From positions 162,831 through 226,830 of the forward strand of contig LUCM01004270.1 of the NCBI GenBank assembly GCA_008360955.1: DNA of 64,000 bases, written 5' to 3'. The position numbers and the translations under genes are program-made. Source of the stretch: Fasciolopsis buskii. Taxonomy: Eukaryota > Platyhelminthes > Trematoda > Plagiorchiida > Fasciolidae. Under the pieces are notes generated by a model. That model saw only the letters and a program-made list of their open reading frames with translations. It searched no databases and was not told the DNA's origin. Of this stretch, positions 24,886-37,035 are shown one piece after another. Position 1 is the first letter of the stretch; every line of letters begins with the position of its first letter.

Positions 24886-27800
24886 CTGATTACAGATTCG
24901 ATGTTTTGCGTCTACTCAGATTGCGACAAGGAGATGCATCAGCTGGTGGCTGCGATGCGTCGGATCAGCTTTCAAGGTAGCCGTGAGTAACTGCCGAATA
25001 ATCCCATAATGTAGTTTCCTGGAACACCTTGCAGAAGACGTTTGGTCTGTTATTGGGCAATGTGAAGATGTCCTATTTACGCAAATTATCGGTCTTTATT
25101 CCATTATTACGTTTTGAAACTTTTTTGGCTGCCTTATACATTTCGGGTTTGGTTTGATCGTGGACAGCTGAATTCCGCTCGTAGCTTTTTTATTCCATTT
25201 GTATTCCGTTCCCAGTTACCCATGAGTAGTGTTTACGAGCATCGTGAATCAAATGTCTTTTACCTGTGCCTACCGTATTATTAAGGCCTATATTCAGGAA
25301 ATATGGTACATATCACATAACCACCCTATTCGTTTACATGTTACTGTTTTCTCAAGTTTTGCGTTTTCCTTCTTGCTAATACATGCCAGTTTTTCAATTA
25401 TGCCGCCCGGATTAGGTTCACCTTCCCACTGCCACTATTGATCATCCAATTTCAGTCACCAGCAAATTATACGCCGGGTTCACCGATTCATTTTAGCCCA
25501 TATTTTCTAATGTTCCACAGATCGAACCAACTTTTCTCCATTATGCAATACTGGCTCATCATTCCGATATTTCATTTCAAATAACCATTCTGTGATTAAT
25601 TTATTGGTTCTGCCAGGTGGTAGCTTTTCCATATGTTGCTTGTACCGTCATCACACTGCGCTTTAGTTGCCCTCAGGTACTTTCGTCTTGCGTAATGCAC
25701 TGTCTCAGTATATCGGGAAGAGTTTGGATAGTCCCCTTGTTTTTTTCGAAACCAAATATTTTCTCCCTTTTGTTTGGTTGTTTATTCTGAACAATATATG
25801 TATGACACAATATTTTATACCATTTGATCGATAAACCTGGCCACAGCCAAGTGCCGCCCCATCGCTCAAATCATTAGAAAAGCTGGCCTTTCCGCAGACG
25901 CGATTTGGGCCAGTCAAAACTTTCTTCAAATGTCAACCCACCTCTTTCAATTAACGAACTCCAAATCAGTTAATCAAATGCACGTCAACGGCTAAAACCA
26001 TATCCATTTCTGGGTTATCTATGACTTGAAAACTTCCTATCTTCATTTCACAAGATTTCGATCCAAATAGATTTAGTTCACGTTTATTTAATGTAGTTTA
26101 CTTTTCCATGATCGAAATTCGTGCGGTTACTTAACGAACATCAGTTTCGTTCGAAAGTAACGGTAACTTTCGATGGCTCCCGCGAACCGAGTCCAAACAA
26201 GATTAGCGGAATTGAACTCAGGCGGTAACATAAGTTTCTAAATTACAAACAGGCCTATTTGCCAACCTGGCCGGTAGTACATTATGCCGTGCCGCCTTTA
26301 TCCACAAACTATAGTCCAATAAATCGACAAGAGATATAATCGAATAGGTCTATATCTATTTATTGAATGAATCCCATCACTAGGACACAACAATGCGTAT
26401 TTGTGTAATACAAGTATGGTTGCCGAAAGCGCGTACAGGAGTATCTCTGGAACTAGTAATAAGGGGAAAGCGACTGGAGTATTGCAGTAAAAGTGAAGAT
26501 TACTGCATTTTTCGACGGGAATTTGACTGAAAGTCTGGCATGAGTTGATTTTATTTCAGAACAGCATTGTCAACGATCATTTTTCATCAATGAAAAGAAC
26601 AACCACAAAACGAATTTACGGGGATCCCAGCACCAGCGCATCGTTCCCTTCCCATATGTAAAGAACGTGCACACCACGATGCAGACGTAGCGCATGAGTA
26701 GCATTTTATTATCAATGGGCTGATCATATATACACAGCTGGGCGATTATTGCATTCATTCATTCAGCCATTCATTGTAAACCATATTGATTGCATTGCAT
26801 AGCATAGTTTCACTCTTGTACGTGTTCAATAATAGAACTCGAATGTGGATTCAAACTAAAAATAAATGAATGTTGATCCAGGTTTGAGCAGTCACAATGA
26901 TTTGTACCGAAATTGTGGATTCGAGGACACCCACGATGAATCCACTCTCTGTTATAGCAATTAACTTCTAAAAACTCAGGCACATTCTCGTGCTTCTGGC
27001 GAAAATTCTGATGCTATCGGGCTGGTCTTCAGATGCTTACTAGACCTCAGCTTTACATAATGTTACACATTTATCCGTCAGTGTTTGGTTGTAGCTGGTA
27101 AGTGAATTGGGTAAAAAAATTGGTTTCACCGTGGCATGGAAATGATTTATCCATGTTGGAGTGGCATAACTGTCTAGACAATATGATCAAATTATTTCCC
27201 TTGCTTGTCTTTAGTTTTTCACAGAAATGGACACCGGCTCATTCCAAGCGCTTTCTTTCATCAAACAATGACCAGTGAGTTTATCGGATGCTTTCGGCAA
27301 CAAAGGCAAGCGTTTCTCATGAAAACAAGTCAAATCGTGAGTATGTGTCATTCGGATTATGCAACGGTATTATGTGGTAAGCCACAGGTATTAGTCTACG
27401 CTATTCATCCAAGCTGTGAGTTTAGATTTAAAAAATTCCTAGCCCCTACGTTTCAATCTAAGCAGTGGACGAATACAGTTTGGTCGTGATATTTGTTAAA
27501 AAAGTAAAGAGTTGAACAACGGGTTTGGCTTTTAAGAGCCGAAAAATAAATTTGGTGATTTTAATGATTTTATACTGATCTCTGTCGATTTTTGTGATCA
27601 TCCTGGAATGCGCCAAGCTGCACGATGACCAACCGATTTCCTTGGTTTGCCCGTGAAAATCCTGATCCGGTGTGTGGGTGTGTGTTTCTACAGTCTCACT
27701 CTTCACAGACACACAGTAGGTCCCAGTAGAGCCTGTTGTATTTGTATGAATTATTCAATGAGTTATGGAATGCCAATCAAAAATGCGCTCTTTCACCAAC

Positions 27801-28624
27801 TCATTATTATTTTGTCATTTTCCAACCGGATTTTCTCTCCCGTACCATCGAAATGTATTTGTAACGTTATATGCCACTACTGCTGCCAGTTATCCTAACT
27901 GCAGATGAAGTCAGTGTAAAAGCCTTTTTTTTAAAAGTCAACTTTTAGGCAACAGTGTAATGTTTATGGGACGTAGCTGTCTAACAGACGTGAAAGAAAC
28001 CATGCATATGTGAACAAACGCATGAAGTCAAGCAAAATTTAGGCACAGTTATCTCACACGGTAAGTACAAAAAGTGGAACAATGTCCTCAAAAAAATTGG
28101 TTTCCGTATATGGGGCAATCAGTTGTTGCCGTTGTTTATTTAACGAATGTATTGTTACTTTGTTGGTTCCAGAATGCAAATCTGTGTCGCTCCGATGATT
28201 ACACTGCTTAGTTAATTGTGTCTTTCCCGTGTTCCAACTTACTTAGGATTTGCCTCGTGATCAACAGCAATGTGCTTCTACTGGCGACAATCTCACAGAG
28301 TGACCGTTGAGTACGAGTACTCCCAACCCCGTGTTTTGTTTAATAAGGCATATTTGGATCTTTGCGTGTACTTTTCCTCATTTCTTACCGGGCGGGTCAA
28401 GGTGATTTTGCGATATTAATTGTTTCAACCTCATGCACGAACATGTTGATTTTCTTACTTCGAGGACGATCCGAAAGATGAGATTACTCCAGCTGCTGTT
28501 ACGTGAATCGTTCTTTTTCAAAGTCAATTTATTCAGTCGCAGCTGCCATACGAAGCAAAACAGTCATCCAAACACATGGTTCCGAATTCGACCGACATAC
28601 CAACAACTGAGATCAACTCTCAGA
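24886..28624. other. non-coding stretch with scattered weak exon-like pieces
   Basis: A GC-richer patch at about 24900-24990 is open on the plus strand between an AG and a gtgagt, but its reading frame is ambiguous. Minus-strand open pieces at 25705-25929, 26570-26758 and 27458-27712 read reasonably but lack a good signal on one or both sides. No repeat family is recognised apart from a short tetranucleotide repeat near 26.76 kb. Confidence 0.35.
26750..26776. repeat. short (CATT)n simple repeat
   Basis: Five copies of CATT/CATTCAGC-type units make a short imperfect tetranucleotide repeat (cattcattcattcagccatt). It has no wider structure. Confidence 0.75.
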
Positions 28625-28627
28625 TAG

Positions 28628-29062
28628 AATCCCACTATAAATCCAGTGGCCAAGTCATTGCATATTCATACAAGTAACAAGCGCACGATTAAATTAGTTA
28701 ACTACACAGTTTTCGCACAACAAACAGGCAAAGATGAGGGAAATATCTTGACTGCTCGGTACTCTTACTTTTGCTGGCAAACTCCAGAGTCACAAAAACA
28801 GTCCCTTGTGAGCTGCAACTGCTTTACACCCGTCTGGACCTTAAGTTCCAAAATTCCAAGTGAATGGGAATGCATAGAGTATGGAGAAAGAAATACTAAA
28901 CGATCGCCTAGGCACTGGAACTATTATCCTCATTTTAATCTTTCAACCAGCCAGACTGGTTATGTATCAAGAACTGCTTTGGTAGACAGTGAAATTAACT
29001 GCATTGAAGGAGTGGAAATAATTTCTAAGCGGTCACTCATCAGAACCAATCCAACAGAATAA
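28628..29062 (+). CDS. long open frame, weak coding candidate
   Basis: A frame of about 144 codons is open from just after the TAG at 28625-28627 to the TAA at 29060-29062. An AG lies just upstream. The translation is polar with few hydrophobic runs (for example SEWECIEYGERNTKRSPRHW) and resembles nothing I know. Its length is near the upper end of what random DNA of this size and composition gives, so it is recorded but not trusted. Confidence 0.15.
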   Translation, partial: NPTINPVAKSLHIHTSNKRTIKLVNYTVFAQQTGKDEGNILTARYSYFCWQTPESQKQSLVSCNCFTPVWTLSSKIPSEWECIEYGERNTKRSPRHWNYYPHFNLSTSQTGYVSRTALVDSEINCIEGVEIISKRSLIRTNPTE

Positions 29063-29639
29063 TGAGGAGGCAGGATGCATTGATTGGGAAAATTGGTCCG
29101 TGCTAATTCTTGGCGCGCGCTTCTGTAACCACTTCGTTTTTCACTAAACATTATATAACACGTTTTCCAACAATATCATGGCTAAACATGGCACGTGTGA
29201 CTTTTGCCCAGACTGCTATCTTTTTTCATTCATCAAGTGTAACAAAATTCAAACGATTCTTCTTGGGTTTGTTGGAATCGATATTAAATAATTTATCGTT
29301 AATTACTGAAGAATTAGTGAGTTTTACGGCTGGTATTCAGCTACACTTCATTGCAATTTCTGACCTGTGATGCAGCTCGTCTCTGCGACCTTATAGCTTG
29401 ACTAATTACTTATTTAGATACCAGAAGAAACATGGATTTGGATCACACCGATATGAGGATGTTAGTAGTAGTTGGTCAAATTATTCAAGGAATTATTCAC
29501 TGTGTTTAAATTTTTCGGAAATCCTGCGAGCACTTCACAATTAGTTCATCTTTGTAAGGATTAATCATCAATGCAAATCCACCTAATTCTACGTGTGACT
29601 CGAATATCTGGCAAACGATTGAGTGAGACATCCCAGCCA

Positions 29640-29866
29640 CTATGCTGCCGGGTAGGCTCTCATCAGCTCCCTGAACTTCACCCCAACGTGCTGCAACTTT
29701 TCGTAAATGATTTCCAGAACCACGGGCATGGAAACTGCTGGCTCACAGCAGTCGACCTCTGCTGATAGATGACATTTCTGCAGGTAGCGTAATTGCTTCA
29801 AAAACTCCGAATATGACCAACAGTAAGATAGAAATATGACAGGGGAATGGTTTGGTTTTATTCTGT
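29640..29866 (-). CDS. candidate terminal exon, unknown protein
   Basis: The minus strand is open for 75 codons to a TAG at 29640-29642 after an acceptor (attttgggcttacag). The first two bases complete a codon begun by the candidate exon upstream (29915-30056), giving a compatible join across a 48-nt intron. The C-terminal peptide is helical in character (VVLEIIYEKLQHVGVKFREL) and contains a Cys pair (VDCCEP). A donor-like gtgaag lies within the last 20 codons, so it could be internal instead. The base composition is clearly richer in G+C than the flanks. No family is recognised. Confidence 0.32.
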
Positions 29867-29914
29867 CTGTAAGCCCAAAATGAATAATCAATTATTGTTT
29901 GGTCTGGGACTTGC

Positions 29915-30056
29915 CTTGGGGTGGAATGTGGTTCACGGGAGTTGAAAACAGACCACATACGAGTTCTGATCGAAGAATGGAGGATTGCAAGTGCCGATCA
30001 CGACCACGCGAGAAGATATTCCCGTATGCTTGAATGTGCCGAAAGCTTCCAGTATC
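29915..30056 (-). CDS. candidate exon with GC donor, unknown protein
   Basis: An acceptor with a pyrimidine-containing lead (cctcactcag) opens a 142-nt frame on the minus strand that starts in phase 0 and runs 47 codons, including RHIQAYGNIFSRGRD and LVCGLFSTPVNHIPPQ. It ends at AAG followed by gcaagt, the form typical of the minor GC-AG intron class. The following intron would be 48 nt, a length seen among short trematode introns. Other frames here are also fairly open because the patch is G+C-richer; the plus strand has a competing 58-codon open stretch (29896-30070). The strand is therefore not certain. Confidence 0.3.
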
Positions 30057-31681
30057 CTGAGTGAGGTCCGGCGTCAGCAGTTTAGGTTGGGTAAGTGTCG
30101 TGATCTGAGACGATATTTTAAGCCCATTTACACTATGGGGAATTCCTTGAAAATTGAGTTACATTATTCGCTATTCTAAACTAATAATTGTCGCGTTTTT
30201 ACCGCAGCAGAAGTGTCAAGGACCGCTATCGGAACCGAGTAAAATGTGCTTCATTGGAGATCAGTTTGATGTTGGGTAGGATTTCAAATTTTGGAAAATT
30301 TTGTTCCGATCATTAGCTACTGGAAATGGCTGAACGCTTGGGAGAACGCCTTGGGGCTGAACACGGCTGTAGTAGCGACAGTCGTTTGTGTCTCCCGATT
30401 CAACCACCAGAAACATTTATTGAATGTTCACTTTAGTTGTACGGATTGTGCACAACACGAACCGAGTTTATACCCAGAGCTGTCTTCCGTATTTTTCAAC
30501 TAATATTTCTATTTGACAGGTTTGGCCGATCCCGCATTCTTATTTTATTCGGTGCTCTCTTGTGCTATTGATTTCTAACCCTTCTGTTGGATTGTAACCC
30601 GTTGTTTAGAACTGAATCTCTTGAATTGGTCGAAATATCGTTTTAAGCCCAATTTAAGGGATGATTTATTCTCATAATAAACAATAAAACTGCCGCAGAA
30701 ACCTTCGATGGAAGCACATGTTCAAAGGCCGGCCTTCAGTAGGTCTTTTACTATACCACAACCTTTGATTTCGTTAGTCGTAAGTGCCCACCATTTACTT
30801 TAATTTACTTTGGAAATGAATGCCTCTTTAAAGGCAAAGTTTCCGGTATATTTTTTTATAATGCGACTTTTGTAAACTGTTTGGACAGTCCACTAGATAA
30901 CACCGTTTAGCATTAGTACGAGCAAACTCCCTAGCTGGCTAAAAAATGTATGTCTAATTTAGCGGATCAGGTCATGAATTTCGAAAGTTTTGTTTGACGG
31001 GACATCGCTTGTCAGTGTATGTAAAAGTACATGCGTACTGAAGGTTAAAAAATTGCTAATTGTCTTCCAAATCAGGTTAATCATCAGCGTTCCTTAACAT
31101 ATCTATCTAGTTTTGAGGCCAAAAGCCAGGGGCGCAGCTGTTATTGGGCAAATGCGCTGGTCGAAGCGAACCATTTGCTTCGAATCAATGTATAATCTAG
31201 AATTATTAGAAATTAACAGAAAGTAGCATCCCAGTAAGACAGTAATCATGATAATTGAGCGGCTATTTTTCGACATCATTTTAACGGATGATTTCACCAA
31301 AATCTAGAGAATTATGCACAGTCACATACACGTGCCAAGGACGATACTATGTACACAAGCATAAGCTGGGAACATGGTCACTAAAAAGTGAGCAAATGGG
31401 TCGACATGATCCGTTAACGACTTCATCGCAATCAAATATACTTTCGTTTCGCTACCGGGAGTGCTACAGCGGTACAGAACCAAATGCGTTCGTATGGTGA
31501 TAAAACAGCTCTTTATTCTTCCAAAAGACAAATTAGCGCTGCAAAATGCGAACATTTTTAGAAATTTCACTTTTGTTAAAGAGCATTCAATGAAATAAAG
31601 AGGCATTATTACAATATTTATACATACTGTCCTTTAGACGGCCATTAGAATTAGCTTATGAAGTGCTTTGACAACAAACAG

Positions 31682-31932
31682 ACTGGGCAGAATACTACTT
31701 TCAGCTTTTAGGTAAACGTGAAGCAGACATAAGGGCAGCGTATTTGGGTAACATGATGTTTTTCAATATTGCTATCACTTTTGTTTCTCATGAGTATGCA
31801 GCTGGAAAAAACACTGCGGATTGGACTGACGGTGGCATAATGACTGCATTTTTCAGCTGGATTCCGTTAAAATCCCGACATTTTTGGCCGGGTAGGAATT
31901 TGAAAGGAGAATTTGATTCAACGAATTTCACA
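31682..31932 (+). CDS. candidate exon, unknown protein
   Basis: After an AG at 31680-31681 the plus strand is open for 83 codons and ends at a near-consensus donor (TTCACA then gtgagt), leaving phase 0. The peptide looks like a folded protein with aromatic and charged residues mixed (WAEYYFQLLGKREADIRAAY, later DWTDGGIMTAFFSWIPL). The acceptor lacks a long pyrimidine tract; a second possible acceptor is the tttcag or cttttag just downstream. No family is recognised. It lies between minus-strand candidates, so it would be a gene nested in an intron or a chance frame. Confidence 0.3.
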
Positions 31933-34833
31933 GTGAGTAATTTAATATTATACCACTTTCTCAAATAATATTGGTTGTTCATACTTCAACAACTGAGGCT
32001 CAGATTCAGAATACTAATAATCAAAAGTCATAATCATAATCGTAGTAAAAATCATTTGCAAAACTCATTGGTAGTGGAACAAACGGTGCTGTAAAATCAA
32101 AATGTCACCTGTGCATTTATCTCTCGGGATCAGTGTGGAATGTAAAAACGTGTTTCCTTTACACTTTAGCATTTGTATTCTAAGCATGATCTACAATTTT
32201 GCCAGCAGACGCTTATTAAGTCCATACCACTTTCGGAATTTAGAATAATCCCGATAGTTCTTAGCATGTCTGTGTTATGATTAAATGGTTGCTTGTCTCG
32301 TATCCCGGTTTTTCCTCGGTCATTCACAAGGTGCTGCAGGTGAGAACGTACCTACAATTCTTACTCGGGATAATCGTAAGTTGCCGTACATAATTTTTCA
32401 TCCCGTTTCTCTTGGTTGGATATTCTTTAGTGTTTAATTGTTTTATATCAATTTCGGTTATTATCAAACGGATGACGAAAGAAGTGCATGCTGTATAATA
32501 TTAGAAGAAGGAGTACATCTAGCGCTTTTAGGTGCAAGTAATGGTGAAATCACAGCCGAGGATTATAAATGGGCTCATCATCCACACATACTCCTAGTGA
32601 TTTGATGAAGATTGCGGCACGAAAAATTTAAACTCACTTCACTAAATAACCGGCAGCATTAGATAAACGTCGTACAAACCAATGTATCAGTCGCACAGTG
32701 CGATCTGATGGGACTACCAAGCCAGTTACTCAAAGTTCCAGGTAACGATTGGATATACAGTGACTTTAGAAAATAATGCTTCAAATGAGCAACCAAACAA
32801 CTTAGTTCAACCAAAATGAGTGGAATGAACAGTACAAAGTTACAAAGCACGTCGAACCATAAGCGTACTAATAGCTAGCACAAGGATTCTACTGTTGAAT
32901 GAACGCAGGGCACCTACAGTATGACCAGGACAAAACGCGTTCCAAGCAACTCGTTCAGTAAGTGAATTACACTCAGCTGCCAAGAATGAGAACCGTTTTC
33001 GACCTCAACTTTCGGCGTTTTGTTCTATTTTTTCCTCTTCTATAGCGATAATCCGAAAATTGGAAATTTTGCTTCTTAAATTACTATCATCCAGAACAAC
33101 GGTGGTCCCCGCAAGAATAAGCAGCCGCGAACAAATTTTGACGGAAATTTTGTACGTGATAAATTACCCAATTTTAACCGCATTGTTCCGTCATGCTTCC
33201 AATTAGAGTTTGGTAGTTATGCGCACATAATCAAGCGTAACATGTTTCATATCTCCGGAATGTGGTCATGGAAATTGGTTGCCAATACTGACCCTGATTT
33301 GTTAATCTATCTGAAACAGGCAAAGCTTTTGACTGTAAAATTATGAAGATCATTTGCCACTTTAACTTATTAAATAAATTGTCATTTCTTGTGTTTTCTT
33401 CGAAGTTTTCCGATGAGGCGTAATAGCTAAAGACAATGTACTGACCACGGGTGACACGGTATGAATGCCGGTTAGCCGACCCAAAGGAGAACTGGTGACT
33501 GTGACGTTATGCTTCAACTGCTATAGATTTTGGTAAAAAGAAGTGATTTTCAGTTTGTATTTTGCACATAGTGGGGAAATCTTAGGATTAGCTTGAGCTA
33601 AACTGGGCACCGAAACGAAATCTGTATTACGGAAAGATTCATAGTGTAGTTCCCAAACGTAAACTGCCGCTGAATTTCACTGGATCACTGTAATCTGTTT
33701 ACTTCTTGTTAAAAACAACTGCCAGGCATAAATCCGTTAGCCTGCATTCATAGCCACAAGCTTATCGTGTCTCAGTGTCAACGGTCCTAATGATAATCGG
33801 CCCTACTGGCTATTTCTTGCAAATCCCAACCCAATAATCGACAGGCAATTTTTCCCAACTTCGGTGCTGAGGTTTTTTTTTATCACAGTTGCTGATTGCT
33901 GCCTATTATTACATTAACTGATTTTTATTTTCCACATCGAATTAGCTCGCACAAGTGACGGGGTGAAAAGCTGTTCACTCGGTCGAATCAGCTATACCGT
34001 GATGGAATTCTGCAATCAGGGTAAAACTTGGGCTAATCGATGTTTCGATCCGAAAGGAGTCTTAAGAAATCATATATTTTAATGTGTCACCAAGGCAGTG
34101 CGGAAAAGTGTCGTTTTGTAATCTTGAAGAGAACAGATCTATGGTTGATAAAATCACTAATACAAACTTCAACGTGTTTTTGTCGCCATGGTAACCTCGA
34201 CAGGAAGGCCCATTGCATGCTGGGTTCCGTCACAATAAACTAACTGTCCGAAGTTAGCGGCTTGGGTTTGAAAAATCAAAAAATCAAATTTTTATCGGTT
34301 GGTAATCAAAACATTGCGCAGCGAAAAATACTGGCAACTGTTTACGAGTGGATGCCCTGGGGTAGATAGTCCGGAATCCCGTGATTTAAGCACCAACAAA
34401 CCACCATCTCAGGAATTTGACCAGTAGGTAACGAGCGAAGCACGGCTCCAAACCTGCTGCATTTGTCTCATGATTTATAGAAGGTTTTGTGGAACAAACT
34501 ACCTGTGATTCCGTCTCATAGTTTCACGGGAAAACCATAAAGACTACTGACTGATAACAAAATGTTAATGTATAATAGAAGGTAGAGAAAGTGATTCGAG
34601 GACCGCATCTTCCCCGACAAACGGGGAGCTACTGTTCACCACTTAGGAAGAATGGCCTGACAACAGTTCCGTGCTAATTAATTATTAAGAGACAGTTATC
34701 AAAAAAGCAAAACCAAGGAGAAGGCCATAGTTTGCAGTTGACAAAGTATATAAGATGGCTGCAGCATTTAAGCTGGCCATATAAAGCCGTCTCCAAACAG
34801 GATCATCATTACAATTGTGAAAGATAAGTTCAC

Positions 34834-34957
34834 CTGCTCGTCTACTTTTCCTCCCGAGAACTTTCTCGCTATCAAGTTAGTACTTTTGCAATCCTGGCAA
34901 AGCCGCAGATTCGTTGCAACCCAGCCACTACGGTTGATTGTCAAATGAGCGATTTCA
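34834..34957 (-). CDS. candidate exon with Cys pair, unknown protein
   Basis: The minus strand is open for one base plus 41 codons between ctttctgtaaag and a donor (GAGCAG then gtgaac), leaving phase 0. The peptide has TINRSGWVATNLRLCQDCKS, with one CxxC pair, and ends in a charged Gly-Lys segment. A second CxxC is not present, so a zinc ribbon is not supported. It lies in the same orientation as the candidates at 35.4 and 37.0 kb. Confidence 0.28.
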
Positions 34958-35090
34958 CTTTACAGAAAGCTGGCAAACTCAACCCACCATCTAATAACGT
35001 GCTCGTTCAGTGGATTTTAGATGCATCACTTAGGACATTCTGTGCACTTAATGAACTCTTCCCTAGCATCCTACTCATCCAAAACTAATC

Positions 35091-35276
35091 TCATTTTGGC
35101 CACATCTTGTTACGCCTGGTGTTTCCTAAACCAGTAGCGTTATCAATTTCCCAACAGCAAGTGCACAACCTTTCATAAAGGCAAGTTGGCTCGTCTGATT
35201 TAATCGAGGCCGTCAAATTACTTTGCCCAATTTTATCTCTCGTCTGACTTTCTAAGGCTCTGAAGTACTCGCCCAA
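35091..35276 (-). CDS. weak coding candidate, unknown
   Basis: Sixty-one codons are open on the minus strand and end in a TGA. The frame includes RALESQTRDKIGQSN after a usable AG (gagtacttcag) and a Cys-rich segment (CLYERLCTCCWEI). A weak gtttag donor would cut the exon before the stop. It is in the same orientation as its neighbours, but splice signals are mediocre and the identity is unknown. Confidence 0.2.
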   Translation of the reverse strand: MGEYFRALESQTRDKIGQSNLTASIKSDEPTCLYERLCTCCWEIDNATGLGNTRRNKMWPK

Positions 35277-35445
35277 GTAAATGATGCAAAAACCTACAGC
35301 TTGCGGGTTCTAAACTTTTACCATTTTCCTTGTACATTACCCACATATACATGCATACTAGCATAGCTAGTGACAATAAGATATAACGAATGAAATGTTG
35401 AGTGGTAGCTCCTTAGGAGAAGCTAAAAAAGTGGTACGTCGATTT

Positions 35446-35658
35446 TTATGGCGATGCATTTGCCTTTGAATCAATTGCCTTCAATGCAAAGTTAACCAAG
35501 TCGCTTATGTCTATCAAAAGCTGCGTAAGCGAAGAAGCTTTAGGCGACATCAATGACCACAACACAACACAGAAGAGAATTCGATGATACCCTCCAGAAA
35601 TCTTGAACTCTGAATAGGGGCTGCTAATCAGGCGCCAGTGGCTAATGATAAACATTTG
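35446..35658 (-). CDS. candidate exon, helical segment, unknown
   Basis: An acceptor with a good pyrimidine run (tttttctactgtttag) is followed in phase 0 by 70 open codons to a TAA at 35446-35448. The peptide has a hydrophobic helix-like part (YHRILFCVVLWSLMSP) and then LTQLLIDISDLVNFALKAID, compatible with stacked helices of a scaffold protein, which is inference only. No convincing donor exists inside, so if real it may be a terminal exon. Confidence 0.28.
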   Translation of the reverse strand, partial: QMFIISHWRLISSPYSEFKISGGYHRILFCVVLWSLMSPKASSLTQLLIDISDLVNFALKAIDSKANASP

Positions 35659-36221
35659 CTAAACAGTAGAAAAATCTTAGTTTAAAAAAGCTGCTTGTTC
35701 ACGCGTGCAAAACTGGCAAATTTAAGATGCTTGTGAGAATCCAATGCAGGAGGCCGGCAACGACTGACAACGGTAAATAATCGAATTAAGTGCAGCATAA
35801 TTGGATGCTGCCAACCTACAGTAGAAAAAGATGCTCGATCACTGATTAACAAAAGTCAAATCATCATATACGGTCGGAATGTGATCACCTTTGGCTTTAG
35901 CCATTCGAGGATTGCTGATCATTCTGGTCCAAACCCGTAAACCTGGTCATGCCTTGGACCAAGCTCGCTGTTGTTTCCGTCTAGTCTGCGATCACACCAC
36001 GACAAAAGCCACTTGTCCGACACAGCAGGTTATGGAAAAAAATCGCCGAATGCCATTCCAGCTGGAATTCTCAATGCGGTACTCACCAAAACAAAATGCC
36101 CAGAATAGATTTCTAAGAAGTGATGTAAATTGGTGATTGTACCGATTTACAAGAACGTTGATAGGTTCCAGTGTGAAAACCACAGAGCAGCTGGCTAGTG
36201 AGCATCACATCCAAACTGCTG

Positions 36222-36400
36222 TTGGGCATTATCCTCACCCGACTATCTATTTACACTTGAAAGATGCATGCATGAGAATCAAGCCGGTATTTGTCCCGGT
36301 GTGGTGGCTATATTGACCAAATTTTCACTTTGCGACAGATTTTAGAACTGAACAACTGCCTCGTTGTACGCCTTTTGTCAAGGCAGCTTATGGTTGGAGG
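36222..36400 (+). mobile_element. decayed RTE-type LINE, start of reverse transcriptase domain
   Basis: Plus-strand translation gives, in order, LGIILTRLS, HENQAGICPG, YIDQIFTLRQILE and FVKAAYGW, with frame changes between them. This is the order found at the start of the RT domain of RTE-like LINEs in flukes (a RL-rich helix, ENQAGFRPGR, IDQIFTLRQ, then the motif A segment with xxKAAFDS). The motif A aspartates are not preserved and at least two frame shifts are present, so it is inactive. The fragment is 5' and 3' truncated; no poly-A or target-site duplication is visible. Confidence 0.75.
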
Positions 36401-36941
36401 GTGGTTCGATTTTGCCGGTTTACGAAATGAAAAAATTAACAAAAGGAGTTTCTCGTCTGGCTGCAGTTTGATTCGCCGTTTAGGGCCCAACCGACCTCCC
36501 CAAATAGTGGCAGTTTGCCCACATTCAAAGTGTTTTCACCTGCAAAAGGGTTTTTCAATTTATTATTTAGCAATCGACCTTGCAGTTGTTTGGATAGTAG
36601 GTGCTGTGAAATAGTGACTAGAACCAGAGCCCCGTATTCCTAGGTCAAATGTCAGGGAAAACGAACTTAATGAAAACATGTTAATGGTTTGTAAAAGTTC
36701 ATGAACTTTACACTCACGAGGACTTTGCTTACTGGAGCTTCCGACAACTCATTTTACTGTAAAATTTCAGGAGAAATTCATAGTGCCTGACATGAAATCA
36801 TAAACTTTTGCGGATGTATCAAATATAGCCCAGAAAACAGGGGGAATGATACACCGGAATAAACCAACTTTTTTGGACTTTCACTGTGAAAATTTAGTGA
36901 TTCTTTGATTTTTTTCGGATTATGTTTTAGGAGAATGGGTT

Positions 36942-37019
36942 CTAGAAACGGAGCACACAGCATTTGCACCATCGACTTTGCTTTTGAGCCATATCTGTCA
37001 GAGTATCCAACCAACAGTA
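36942..37019 (-). mobile_element. decayed RTE-type LINE fragment (C-terminal end of ORF)
   Basis: The minus strand reads CWLDTLTDMAQKQSRWCKC, which matches the way fluke RTE open frames end (a WLETLSDMAQNRSQW-type segment). It lies about 550 bases from the RT-domain piece at 36222-36400 but in the opposite orientation, so the two are separate insertions or an inverted remnant. It falls in what would be the intron just after the candidate exon at 37036-37252. Confidence 0.6.
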
Positions 37020-37035
37020 ATGCTCATTTATTCAC

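Noticed and set aside
22943..24986. Plus-strand trio of exon-like pieces (about 22943-23031, 23969-24066, 24899-24980)
   Set aside because: The first ends at a poor donor (gtcagt), the frame of the third is ambiguous, and the series conflicts with better-bounded minus-strand candidates in the same interval.
29640..29700. CTGATGAG on the minus strand suggesting a hammerhead core
   Set aside because: No GAAA at the required distance and no stems around it; better explained as part of the exon candidate.
31103..31270. Minus-strand frame with a basic start and one hydrophobic segment, like a type II membrane anchor
   Set aside because: Hydrophobic runs arise easily from AT-rich DNA; there is no downstream domain and no clear donor.
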